Assembly: GCA_944322545.1 (NCBI GenBank)
Contig: CALUPF010000013.1
Coordinates: 35,971-99,970 of the forward strand
Source: Candidatus Gastranaerophilales bacterium
GTDB taxonomy: Bacteria; Cyanobacteriota; Vampirovibrionia; Gastranaerophilales; Gastranaerophilaceae
DNA: 64,000 nucleotides
Direction of reading: 5' to 3'
The translations under genes and the position numbers were made by a program. Below the pieces are notes generated by a model that worked only from the letters and a program-made list of their open reading frames with translations, was not told where the DNA came from and did not search any database. Shown here one piece after another: positions 21,306 to 28,423 of the stretch. Each line of letters begins with the position of its first letter. Position 1 is the first letter of the stretch.

Positions 21306-22217
21306 ATGAAAAAAGCATTAGGTATTGATATTGGTGGCACAAAAATTTGTTATGGAATAGTAAACGAAGAAGGTAAAAAACTTTCAGAGATCAAAAAAAC
21401 ATCTACTCCAAAAACGATTCAAGAAATAATAAACACACTAAAAACAATAATATTAGATAATTATGACAACATTGATGTTATTGGGGTCTCTTCTGCTGGG
21501 GCTGTAAATATCGAAAATACAAAAGTTGTTAGTTCCACTCCAAACCTACCTTTGGGTTATAATTCAATTGATTTTTCAACATTATCGAATAAAAAAGTTT
21601 TTGTTGAAAATGATGCCAATTGTGCAGTTGTCGCAGAAGCAATAATTGGTGCTGGTAAAGGTTATGATACTGTTTTAATGGTAACAATTGGCACAGGAAT
21701 TGGCGGTGGAGTATATTCTAAAGGTCAATTGTTTAGAGGCTCAACAGGAAATGCTCTTGAAGTTGGAAGCATGAAGATTTTTGCTGATAAAAGACAAAAA
21801 TGCACTTGTGGAAGGTATGACTGTTGGGAATCATACGCGTCAGGCACAGGTCTCAAAAATTGTGCAATAAATGGAGCATTAAATTATTCAGAATTTAAAA
21901 CAAGTATTTTAAAAAACAAAAAACCTAACGAAATTACAACATATGACATAACTGATGGTGTAGAAAAAAAAGATGCATTTTCTATGAAAGTTTTTGACCA
22001 ATGGATAGAATATATGTTTGTTGGTCTTGTTAATTTAACTGACATCTTTAATCCTGATTGTATTGTAATATCAGGCGGTATGTGTAATTTTATAGATGTA
22101 AAACAACTTGAAGAAAAAATTAATAATGAATCTGTTGTATCAAATGTAAGCGTTAAAATAGCAGAAACGCAAAATGAAGCTGGTATGATTGGTGCAGCGT
22201 TAATGGCTTTAAAATAA
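21306..22217 (+). CDS. ROK-family sugar kinase (N-acetylmannosamine kinase or glucokinase type)
   Basis: 303 residues. ATP-binding DIGGTKICYGIV opens the protein. The catalytic Asp is in VENDANCAVVAE (Asp103), followed by MVTIGTGIGGG. The Cys cluster CTCGRYDCWE (residues 166-175) matches the ROK zinc site. The preceding motif, normally E-(I/V)-G-H with a zinc-binding His, reads LEVGS, so the His is replaced by Ser155. Next to nanE it may be a ManNAc kinase, but glucokinase or GlcNAc kinase cannot be excluded. Loss of the zinc His may change activity or metal use. Confidence 0.82.
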   Translation: MKKALGIDIGGTKICYGIVNEEGKKLSEIKKTSTPKTIQEIINTLKTIILDNYDNIDVIGVSSAGAVNIENTKVVSSTPNLPLGYNSIDFSTLSNKKVFVENDANCAVVAEAIIGAGKGYDTVLMVTIGTGIGGGVYSKGQLFRGSTGNALEVGSMKIFADKRQKCTCGRYDCWESYASGTGLKNCAINGALNYSEFKTSILKNKKPNEITTYDITDGVEKKDAFSMKVFDQWIEYMFVGLVNLTDIFNPDCIVISGGMCNFIDVKQLEEKINNESVVSNVSVKIAETQNEAGMIGAALMALK

Positions 22218-22229
22218 AACAAGTTGCCA

Positions 22230-22360
22230 CTTTTTACTTCAACTCCGTTTTCGTAGACAGGCTCACGAGCTTCGCTCTAGCTCAGCTGTTCGCTTTTTAC
22301 TACACTTTCGTTTCGTAGACAGGCTCACGAGCTTCGCTCTAGCTCAGCTGTTCGCTTTGT
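22230..22360. repeat. 62-bp tandem repeat array 1, downstream of fliC-1
   Basis: About two copies of a 62-base unit; its marker GTAGACAGGCTCACGAG starts at 22253 and 22315. The unit is richer in GC than its surroundings and full of short GAGC/GCTC and CAGCTG self-complementary pieces. It begins immediately after the T run of the fliC-1 terminator on the minus strand. The same unit forms array 2 after the fliC-2 terminator. Confidence 0.9.
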
Positions 22361-22361
22361 C

Positions 22362-22390
22362 AAAAAAAAGCCCGGAAAAACATCCCGGGC
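22362..22390 (-). terminator. Terminator of fliC-1
   Basis: GCCCGG and CCGGGC arms pair, followed on the minus strand by eight T residues, 37 bases after the fliC-1 stop codon. Confidence 0.85.
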
Positions 22391-22426
22391 AAGTTGCCAT
22401 CACCTATTATTGTAAATTATCTATTG

Positions 22427-23374
22427 TTATTGAATTAAGTTCAATGCTAATGAAGGTAGTTGGTTAGCTTGAACCAACAATGTAGCTGATGTTTGTTGAA
22501 GAATTTGTTGTTTTGTATATTCAGCAGACTCTTCTGCGATATCAGCATCCATAATTGTTGATTTTGCTGCTGTTGCGTTTTCTATTGTTGTTACCAATGA
22601 ATCTGCAGCTGAATCAAGTCTGTTCATTACAGCACCAATTGTAGCTTTGTTTGCTGATATTGTGTTTATTGCGTTATCAACTACTGTGATATAACTTGCT
22701 GCTGCAGATGCTGCTGCAAAAGCATTATCCAAGTTCGCTTTCAAACTACCATCTGTAACTGTAGTACCTGGGTTTACTGCACCAGGGTCTACACCAACTG
22801 CACCTGCTGTATCTGCGACATCTTTTGTACCTAAATTATCAGAATTAACTGCTTTAAAAATATCAGCAGAAACGGTAATTGAGTTTGTCCCAGCTTCAGC
22901 ATTCGCACCAACCTGTAGTCTCAAACCATCTTTACTTAATCCGCTAGTACCATCTCCACTTAACAGTTTCAATCCATTAAAGTTTGAAGCACCTGAAATA
23001 CGGTCAATTTCAGCCAAACGCGCAGAAACCTCATCTTTCATTGCCTTCATTGCGCTTGAATCATATACACTGTTAGCTGCTTGTGTTGCCAAGTCTCTGA
23101 TACGATTCAAGTTGTCCAAAATTACATCCAAATCACCTTCTAATGTAGAAAGTACGTTGTTACCAGTTTGAATGTTATTTTGTGCTACTTCTGAACCCCT
23201 CAATTGTGTGTTTAAGCCTGTTGCAACATATAAACCAGCTGCATCATCTTTTGCACTGTTAATCTTTAAACCCGTTGACATTCTTTCTAGTGCTGTGTTC
23301 AAAGATGTTGTTGCTTTGTTCAAATTACCTTGTGTTTTCAAAGCAGATAAATTTGTGTTAACGATAATTGCCAT
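22427..23374 (-). CDS. fliC: Flagellin (copy 1)
   Basis: 315 residues. The N-terminal D0/D1 helices (MAIIVNTNLSALKTQGNLN, LERMSTGLKINSAKDDAAGL) and C-terminal D1/D0 helices (IMDADIAEESAEYTKQQILQQTSATLLVQANQ) are canonical. The centre is short and variable, with a Gly/Ala/Thr/Pro stretch (residues ~190-215) absent from copies 2 and 3. There is no D2/D3 outer domain. Polymerises into the filament after export by the flagellar secretion system. It has its own leader with a GGA hairpin (23399-23415), AAAGGAG before the ATG, and a terminator, so it is probably transcribed alone. One of four flagellin genes here. Confidence 0.95.
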   Translation of the reverse strand: MAIIVNTNLSALKTQGNLNKATTSLNTALERMSTGLKINSAKDDAAGLYVATGLNTQLRGSEVAQNNIQTGNNVLSTLEGDLDVILDNLNRIRDLATQAANSVYDSSAMKAMKDEVSARLAEIDRISGASNFNGLKLLSGDGTSGLSKDGLRLQVGANAEAGTNSITVSADIFKAVNSDNLGTKDVADTAGAVGVDPGAVNPGTTVTDGSLKANLDNAFAAASAAASYITVVDNAINTISANKATIGAVMNRLDSAADSLVTTIENATAAKSTIMDADIAEESAEYTKQQILQQTSATLLVQANQLPSLALNLIQ

Positions 23375-23398
23375 ACGATTCTCCTTTCGGCATACCCT

Positions 23399-23415
23399 AT
23401 TTACATCCTGTAAAT
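23399..23415 (-). promoter_or_regulatory. Leader hairpin with GGA loop before fliC-1, CsrA-site-like
   Basis: In the transcript ATTTACA pairs perfectly with TGTAAAT and leaves GGA as the loop, 25-41 bases upstream of the ATG. GGA in a hairpin loop and the context ACAGGAUGU resemble the known CsrA target RUACARGGAUGU. A second GGA lies in the ribosome site. Similar GGATGT leaders precede fliC-3 and fliC-4. Confidence 0.6.
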
Positions 23416-23420
23416 TTAAA

Positions 23421-23450
23421 TAGACTGTACTATCATCTATTTAGACTGTA
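23421..23450. repeat. TAGACTGTA direct repeat upstream of fliC-1
   Basis: TAGACTGTA occurs at 23421-23429 and 23442-23450, exactly 21 bases apart (two helical turns). It lies about 47-76 bases upstream of the fliC-1 start codon. The spacing suits tandem binding sites for a regulator, but no regulator can be named. Confidence 0.5.
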
Positions 23451-23599
23451 TTTTACCTGTTCTTTACGTATTAATAATAACGTTTTGAAGATATAAGCTT
23501 AATTATTTGAAAGTTAGAAATTTCTAATACTAAAGTTTATTTTTTCGGAAAACTCAAATAGTAAACATCTAATTAATATTTTTCATCAAAGTACAAACA

Positions 23600-23821
23600 A
23601 ACTCGCAAGTTTCGCATTAGCTCAACTGTTCGCTTTTTACTCCACTTTGTTTCGTAGACAGGCTCACGAGCTTCGCTCTAGCTCAGCTGTTCGCTTTTTA
23701 CTCTACTTTGTTTCGTAGACAGGCTCACGAGCTTCGCTCTTGCTCAGCTGTTCGCTTTTTACTACACTTCCGTTTCGTAGACAGGCTCACGAGCTTCGCT
23801 CTAGCTCAGCTGTTCGCTTTG
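23600..23821. repeat. 62-bp tandem repeat array 2, downstream of fliC-2
   Basis: Three well-conserved copies (marker GTAGACAGGCTCACGAG at 23654, 23715 and 23777, periods 61 and 62) and one degenerate copy at the left edge (from about 23600). On the minus strand the array follows directly after the T run of the fliC-2 terminator, the same relation as array 1 to fliC-1. No unique spacers separate the units. Confidence 0.9.
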
Positions 23822-23823
23822 TC

Positions 23824-23851
23824 AAAAAAAGCCGGAGAAATATTCTCCGGC
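23824..23851 (-). terminator. Terminator of the fliC-3/fliC-2 operon
   Basis: GCCGGAGAA pairs with TTCTCCGGC over a three-base loop, followed on the minus strand by a T run, 40 bases after the fliC-2 stop codon. Confidence 0.88.
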
Positions 23852-23890
23852 GGTAATTATCGTTAACTATCTATTGTTTTTAATTAAAAT

Positions 23891-24733
23891 TTATTGTCTT
23901 ACTAATGTTAATGCCATTGAGGGTAAAGAATTAGCCTGAACTAATAATGTAGCTGACGTCTGTTGCAAAATCTGAGCTTTGGTATAATTTGCTGACTCTT
24001 CTGCTATATCAGCATCCATTATTGTTGATTTCGCTGCCGTTGCATTTTCTATTGTTGTTACCAAAGAATCCTGCGCTGACGTTAATCTATTTTGTATTGC
24101 TCCTATTGTTGCTTTCCTTGTTGCCACATCTTCTAAAGCATCATCTACTTTACCTAACAATGTAGTCGCATTTGCGGCAGAAGCAAATGTTGCAGTTGCA
24201 CTGCCTACTAGTGCAGTTGCATCAGCATCAGCAAAGACATCTTGACTTACGCTAATTTGATTATTTGTTCCAGAATTAGCTCCAACTTGAAGAACCAATG
24301 CAGTTGCAATTGAACCATCTAACAATTTTTTACCGTTGAAGTCAGCTGAGGATGAAATCCTTGTTATTTCAGCTAATCGAGCGTCTATCTCATTTTTCAT
24401 CGCTGTATAAGAGGCTGCATCATACACGCCGTTTGCCCCTTGTACACATAAATCTCTTATTCTGAGTAAATTATCGTTAATTACATCCAAATTTCCTTCT
24501 ACTGATTGCAAAACATTAATACCTGTTGCAACATTTGATTGAGCAACCTTAGAACCTCTAATTTGAGTCTCTAAATTATTCGCTACAAACATCCCTGCTG
24601 CATCATCAGCAGCTTTATTAATTTTTAAACCTGTCGACATTCTTTCTAGCGCTACGTCCAAAGCATTTGTTGAACTTGACAAGTTCCTTTGTGTCTTTAA
24701 AGAAGACATATTTGTATTTACTATAATAGCCAT
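23891..24733 (-). CDS. fliC: Flagellin (copy 2)
   Basis: 280 residues, all D0/D1 with a minimal centre. N-terminus MAIIVNTNMSSLKTQRNLSS; C-terminus TIENATAAKSTIMDADIAEE and a final LVRQ. It is nearly identical to copy 3 over the last ~80 residues and over LERMSTGLKIN, so the two look like a tandem duplication. It starts 25 bases after the copy 3 stop, with AAAGGAATATAAATT before the ATG, and should be the second gene of a two-gene operon. Unlike the other three copies it lacks a GGATGT leader of its own. It is followed by a terminator and repeat array 2. Confidence 0.95.
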   Translation of the reverse strand: MAIIVNTNMSSLKTQRNLSSSTNALDVALERMSTGLKINKAADDAAGMFVANNLETQIRGSKVAQSNVATGINVLQSVEGNLDVINDNLLRIRDLCVQGANGVYDAASYTAMKNEIDARLAEITRISSSADFNGKKLLDGSIATALVLQVGANSGTNNQISVSQDVFADADATALVGSATATFASAANATTLLGKVDDALEDVATRKATIGAIQNRLTSAQDSLVTTIENATAAKSTIMDADIAEESANYTKAQILQQTSATLLVQANSLPSMALTLVRQ

Positions 24734-24758
24734 AATTTATATTCCTTTACATTAAAAC

Positions 24759-25598
24759 TTACTGAATTAAACTCAATGCTAAAGCTGGTAATTGGTTAGC
24801 CTGCACGAGTAATGTAGCTGATGTTTGCTGTAGTATTTGAGCTTTTGTATAATTCGCCGATTCTTCTGCAATGTCTGCATCCATTATTGTTGATTTTGCT
24901 GCTGTTGCATTCTCTATCGTCGTAACCAGTGAATCCTGCGCTGAGGTTAATCTATTTTGTATTGCCCCTATTGTTGCTTTCCTTGTTGCTACTGTAGCCA
25001 AATTGGTATCCATTGTGGCAATTAACGCCTGTGCAGCAGCCTGAGTAAAATCACCAGCACCCGGCTTAGCAACTGTTATATTTTGAAAAACTGTTTTTTC
25101 GACTGTTATTCTGTCATTAGCCGTACCGTTTGCTCCAACTTGAAGTGTCATACCGGTATTTCCTAAGCCTGATGTACTTGCAGTAAATAAAGCCATACCA
25201 TTAAAATTTGCAGCTGCTTGAATTCTAGTAATTTCATCTACTCGAGCATTAATTTCATCCCTCATTGCATTTAAAGACTTCGTATCATAAACACCATTTG
25301 CACCCTGAACAGTTAAATCCCTAATACGTAGAAGATTTTCATTTATCAAATCCAAAGTACCTTCTACTGTTTGTAAAACATTAATACCAGTAGCAACATT
25401 TGACTGAGCAATCTTAGAACCTCTAATTTGAGTTTCTAAATTGTTCGCAACAAACATCCCTGCTGCATCATCTGCAGCACTATTAATTTTCAAACCCGTT
25501 GACATTCTTTCCAGTGCTTGGTTCAAAGAATTTGTAGCACTAGTGAGGTTTCTCTGCGTTTTTAACGCCGAGAGATTTGTGTTAACGATAATTGCCAT
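24759..25598 (-). CDS. fliC: Flagellin (copy 3)
   Basis: 279 residues. N-terminus MAIIVNTNLSALKTQRNLTS; the ATRKATIGAIQNRLTSAQDS and IMDADIAEESANYTKAQILQ segments are shared with copy 2. The middle differs (SGLGNTGMTLQVGANGTAND). It is first of the fliC-3/fliC-2 pair. AAAGGAGAGATAATTC precedes the ATG. Upstream are an ACAAGGATGT leader motif and, about 104 bases from the ATG, a 17-base element also found before copy 4. Filament subunit; export and assembly are as for other flagellins. Confidence 0.95.
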   Translation of the reverse strand: MAIIVNTNLSALKTQRNLTSATNSLNQALERMSTGLKINSAADDAAGMFVANNLETQIRGSKIAQSNVATGINVLQTVEGTLDLINENLLRIRDLTVQGANGVYDTKSLNAMRDEINARVDEITRIQAAANFNGMALFTASTSGLGNTGMTLQVGANGTANDRITVEKTVFQNITVAKPGAGDFTQAAAQALIATMDTNLATVATRKATIGAIQNRLTSAQDSLVTTIENATAAKSTIMDADIAEESANYTKAQILQQTSATLLVQANQLPALALSLIQ

Positions 25599-25626
25599 GA
25601 ATTATCTCTCCTTTCGCATATCCTTT

Positions 25627-25643
25627 AATTACATCCTTGTTAA
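25627..25643 (-). promoter_or_regulatory. Leader GGATGT motif before fliC-3, CsrA-site-like
   Basis: The transcript reads ACAAGGAUGU, matching the ten 3'-most positions of the CsrA consensus RUACARGGAUGU, 30-45 bases upstream of the ATG. The stem around it is weak (ACA with TGT around AGGA). It matches similar leader motifs before fliC-1 and fliC-4. Confidence 0.5.
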
Positions 25644-25689
25644 GATACCATCATATTAAAGTATTAGCGAAAGGTAATTAATTCACATA

Positions 25690-25711
25690 AAGTTGTATAT
25701 TCCTACAACTT
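25690..25711. promoter_or_regulatory. Inverted repeat AAGTTGTA-N6-TACAACTT upstream of fliC-3
   Basis: Perfect 8-base arms around a 6-base centre. The right half is part of CCTACAACTTWAGTATA (25702-25718), found again at 26776-26792 before fliC-4 at nearly the same distance from the start codon (104 and 106 bases). Candidate promoter or operator element. Confidence 0.55.
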
Positions 25712-25785
25712 AAGTATAAAAAGTAGGAGTATTTTTTATATTTTTTCAAACTCTGGTATTAAAAGATATACTTTTTTACTAACTT

Positions 25786-26670
25786 TTATCCAACTGCAGC
25801 ATTAATTAATTTCAAAGCTAAAACTCCAGAGATTTGGTTAGCCTGTGATACCATAGCCGATGCAGTTTGCTGCAACAGCTGATTTTTAGTATAATTTGCT
25901 GTTTCTTCTGCAATATCTGCATCCATTACAGTACTATATGCAGACGACATATTTTCATTTTGAGTCAATAATAAATCACTTATTGAAGATAATCTGCTTT
26001 GCCAAATTCCAGCATTAGAAATACGTTCAGTTACCAAATCAGCCGATGCTTGAACTATATCAATGAATTCTGCAGCAGTGTCTGCATCTTTAAAAGCAGC
26101 ATCAACATCAGCAAATTGATCAGCACCTGAGCCGAACAATTTTATACCATCCTGACCAGTTGACGCTTTTAAAAACACATCATCTACTGTTAAAGAGTTT
26201 GTCGAAGCATCTGAATCCGAACCAATCTGCAATCTTACAGATGTTCTTGAACCGTCTAAAAGCTTTACATCATTAAAGTTGGATTCTTTCGCAATCCTTT
26301 CTATTTCATCAACTCTTTGCTGTACTTCTTTTTTGATGGCATTTTGTTCCTCACTCGTAAGAGTTTCATTTGAATATTGTGTAGCTAAATCTTTAATTCT
26401 TTCTAGCTGCGTGTTAATAGAGCTAAGATCGTCAGATGCTATCGCTATCATATTATTTCCCGCTTGCACATTTTGATATGCAATTTTTGAACCTCTAATT
26501 TTAGTATTTAACCTTGATGCATAATAAGATCCTGCAGGGTCATCAGCTGCTGAATTTATTCTGTTACCAGTTGATAATCTTTCTAAACTTTTTTGCATAT
26601 TCCATGTAGCTCTTGTGAGTGCATTTTGAGCAACTAACGACGATACACTTGTATTAATGATAATAGGCAT
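25786..26670 (-). CDS. fliC: Flagellin (copy 4, divergent)
   Basis: 294 residues. It is clearly flagellin (MPIIINTSVSSLVAQNALTR, SLERLSTGNRINSAADDPAG, VMDADIAEETANYTKNQLLQ) but diverges from copies 1-3 throughout. It ends ISGVLALKLINAAVG instead of LALxLIQ. Its centre (residues ~160-200) contains LTVDDVFLKAST and GIKLFGSGADQFADVDAAF. It could be a minor or proximal filament subunit with a distinct role, as in other multi-flagellin bacteria; that is inference. AAAAGGGATCATT precedes the ATG and a GGA-loop hairpin lies in its leader. It has no obvious terminator before fliC-3. Confidence 0.94.
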   Translation of the reverse strand: MPIIINTSVSSLVAQNALTRATWNMQKSLERLSTGNRINSAADDPAGSYYASRLNTKIRGSKIAYQNVQAGNNMIAIASDDLSSINTQLERIKDLATQYSNETLTSEEQNAIKKEVQQRVDEIERIAKESNFNDVKLLDGSRTSVRLQIGSDSDASTNSLTVDDVFLKASTGQDGIKLFGSGADQFADVDAAFKDADTAAEFIDIVQASADLVTERISNAGIWQSRLSSISDLLLTQNENMSSAYSTVMDADIAEETANYTKNQLLQQTASAMVSQANQISGVLALKLINAAVG

Positions 26671-26696
26671 AATGATCCCTTTTCCAATAAATAGGC

Positions 26697-26717
26697 GCGG
26701 CTACATCCCAAAACCGC
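26697..26717 (-). promoter_or_regulatory. Leader hairpin with GGGATGT loop before fliC-4
   Basis: GCGGTT pairs with AGCCGC (one G-U pair) and exposes GGGAUGU in the loop, 27-47 bases upstream of the ATG. Same position and GGA core as the fliC-1 and fliC-3 leaders, but a different stem sequence. Confidence 0.55.
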
Positions 26718-26775
26718 TGACGATACTTTAGTTGTATATTTAAACAATAGATAAATACAGGAATAAACGACAATC

Positions 26776-26792
26776 CCTACAACTTTAGTATA
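26776..26792 (-). promoter_or_regulatory. 17-base element shared with fliC-3 upstream region
   Basis: CCTACAACTTTAGTATA, differing at one base from 25702-25718, 106 bases upstream of the fliC-4 ATG versus 104 for fliC-3. Conserved sequence and distance in otherwise diverged DNA suggest a promoter or regulator site for flagellin genes. It does not clearly fit the known FliA consensus. Confidence 0.5.
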
Positions 26793-26972
26793 GTTTTTTT
26801 TTATTAATACATGAAGTGTAATTTGAATAACTTTTACAAAACTAAATATATTATTTATATACTTGTGTTATACACGTAGTGTTTCTTGTAACTCAATTTT
26901 TGACGTGATAAAATAATTACGTTCTTGTTTGAAAACACAAGATAGTACATCAATATATAAGGGTATAGGTTT

Positions 26973-27626
26973 ATGAAAAAAGAATTGATTTTTATGGGAC
27001 CACCAGCTAGTGGTAAAGGTACACAAACTAAAAAACTAGCAGCTGAAACAGGATTTGTTCATGTAGATACAGGTTCTTTACTAAGAGCAGCTATGGCAGA
27101 AGGTACAGAAGCAGGTAAAATAGCAAAAGACTACGTTGAAAAAGGCGCTTTAGTACCTGTTGAAGTTGTAGCTCAAATTATTAAAGACAGATTGTCCCAA
27201 GATGATGTACAAAAAGGTTTCATTCTTGATGGTTTTCCAAGAAGCATTGAACAAGCAAATATGCTTGATGATATGTTGAAAGAAATTGATAAAGACAAAG
27301 ACGTATCTACAAAAGTAATTTATTTCGATGTACCTATCGAAAACCTTATGGAAAGAATTATTTATAGACGTTCTTGTCCAAAATGCGGTGCTATATACAA
27401 TTTAAAAACTATGCCTATTAAAACAGAAGGCATCTGTGACGAATGTGGAACAGAACTAGTTCAAAGAAAAGATGATACAGAAGAAATTGCAAAAAACAGA
27501 TTTGATACATATTTCAAACAAACTGCTCCATTAATTGATTTTTACGAAAAAAGAGGAATATTAGTAAAAATCAACGCAACTGGTTCTGTTGATGAAATTT
27601 ATGCAAAATTAAAAGAAGTTATCTAA
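26973..27626 (+). CDS. adk: Adenylate kinase, zinc-lid form
   Basis: 217 residues, the long-lid type. P-loop GPPASGKGTQ at residues 9-18, HVDTGSLLRAAM AMP-binding segment, ILDGFPRSIEQA, and a LID with a four-Cys zinc knuckle (CPKCG...CDECG, residues ~130-155). Interconverts ATP+AMP and 2 ADP in the cytoplasm. It is followed directly by map, the order seen in many bacteria within the secY-adk-map-infA region, but no ribosomal genes are adjacent here. AAGGGTATAGG upstream is a usable ribosome site. Confidence 0.97.
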   Translation: MKKELIFMGPPASGKGTQTKKLAAETGFVHVDTGSLLRAAMAEGTEAGKIAKDYVEKGALVPVEVVAQIIKDRLSQDDVQKGFILDGFPRSIEQANMLDDMLKEIDKDKDVSTKVIYFDVPIENLMERIIYRRSCPKCGAIYNLKTMPIKTEGICDECGTELVQRKDDTEEIAKNRFDTYFKQTAPLIDFYEKRGILVKINATGSVDEIYAKLKEVI

Positions 27627-27642
27627 GAAAGCAGTGATAAAT

Positions 27643-28395
27643 ATGTCAGTACATAAAAAATCAAGAGAAGAAATAAAACTGATGAAAGAAGCAGGTAATG
27701 TTGTTGCTTTAGTTCATCAGGAAATGAAAAGAATAATCGAGCCTGGCATTTCAACAAAATATCTAGATGATGTAGCTCGCAAAATCATCAAAGAAAACAA
27801 ATGTATACCAACATTTCTTGGATATAACGGTTTTCCTGCTGCAATATGCGCATCTGTTAACGGCGAGGTTGTCCACGGGATACCAAGAGAAAGCTGTATA
27901 TTAAAAGAAGGCGATATCGTAAGCATAGATGTAGGAGCGACTTACAGAGGTCTTGTAGGCGATGGAGCTTGGACATATCCAGTTGGAAACATCTCAGATG
28001 AATGTAAAATGCTTCTTGAAACAACTGAACGTTCATTATTTGCAGCAATTGACAAAATGAGAGATAACAATCTTCTTGAAGAAGTTTCAGGTGCAGTCGA
28101 AGATGTAGCTAACGAAAAAGGACTAGGCATAGTTCGTCAGTATGGTGGACACGGTGTTGGTCATTCTATGCACGAAGAACCTTTTGTATTTAATTACAGA
28201 GTTGGAAACAAATTTGTTCTAAAATCAGGAATGACTATCGCAATCGAGCCAATGTTAAATCTTGGATGTGATGATGTTCACACATTAGAAGACGATTGGA
28301 CAGTTGTTACTAATGATGGAAAACCATCTGCACACTTTGAACATACAATTCATGTCACAGATGGAGAGCCTGAAATATTAACAAAATTGTTATAA
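27643..28395 (+). CDS. map: Methionine aminopeptidase, type I
   Basis: 250 residues from the ATG at 27643 (MSVHKKSREEIKLM). A GTG nine bases earlier is an alternative, and neither has a strong ribosome site. Metal ligands and surroundings are visible: VSIDVGATYRGLVGDGAWTY (two Asp), GGHGVGHSMHEEP (His), AIEPMLN (Glu) and FEHTIHVTD (Glu). It lacks the N-terminal zinc-finger extension of type Ic enzymes. Removes initiator Met from nascent proteins. It lies 16 bases after adk and is followed by a terminator. Confidence 0.96.
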   Translation: MSVHKKSREEIKLMKEAGNVVALVHQEMKRIIEPGISTKYLDDVARKIIKENKCIPTFLGYNGFPAAICASVNGEVVHGIPRESCILKEGDIVSIDVGATYRGLVGDGAWTYPVGNISDECKMLLETTERSLFAAIDKMRDNNLLEEVSGAVEDVANEKGLGIVRQYGGHGVGHSMHEEPFVFNYRVGNKFVLKSGMTIAIEPMLNLGCDDVHTLEDDWTVVTNDGKPSAHFEHTIHVTDGEPEILTKLL

Positions 28396-28423
28396 AAAAA
28401 GCGGCTTATAAAGCCGCTTTTTT
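28394..28423. terminator. Bidirectional terminator after map
   Basis: GCGGCTT pairs with AAGCCGC over a three-base loop, flanked by A and T runs, between convergent map and the secreted-protein gene. Confidence 0.88.

Larger units (their letters stand above)
22220..22399. repeat. 10-bp direct repeat CAAGTTGCCA flanking repeat array 1 and a terminator
   Basis: CAAGTTGCCA occurs at 22220-22229 and again at 22390-22399. The interval contains repeat array 1 and the fliC-1 terminator hairpin. The layout resembles a target-site duplication around a short inserted element, although no transposase or terminal inverted repeat is seen. Confidence 0.4.
23375..23890. other. Intergenic region between fliC-1 and fliC-2
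   Basis: From left to right it holds the fliC-1 leader with a GGA hairpin, a TAGACTGTA direct repeat (23421-23450), AT-rich promoter DNA to about 23595, repeat array 2 and the fliC-2 terminator. No open frame is supported. Confidence 0.7.
26671..26972. other. Divergent intergenic region between fliC-4 and adk
   Basis: Holds the fliC-4 leader hairpin (26697-26717) and the 17-base element shared with fliC-3 (26776-26792). AT-rich DNA follows towards adk, including a TTGACG near 26900 with no convincing -10 partner. No gene is seen. Confidence 0.6.

Noticed and set aside
22230..23821. 62-bp arrays as a CRISPR
   Set aside because: Units are contiguous, with no unique spacers, and no cas genes are nearby.
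22230..23821. 62-bp units as integron attC sites
   Set aside because: No recognisable attC core pair (RYYYAAC/GTTRRRY) and no integrase.
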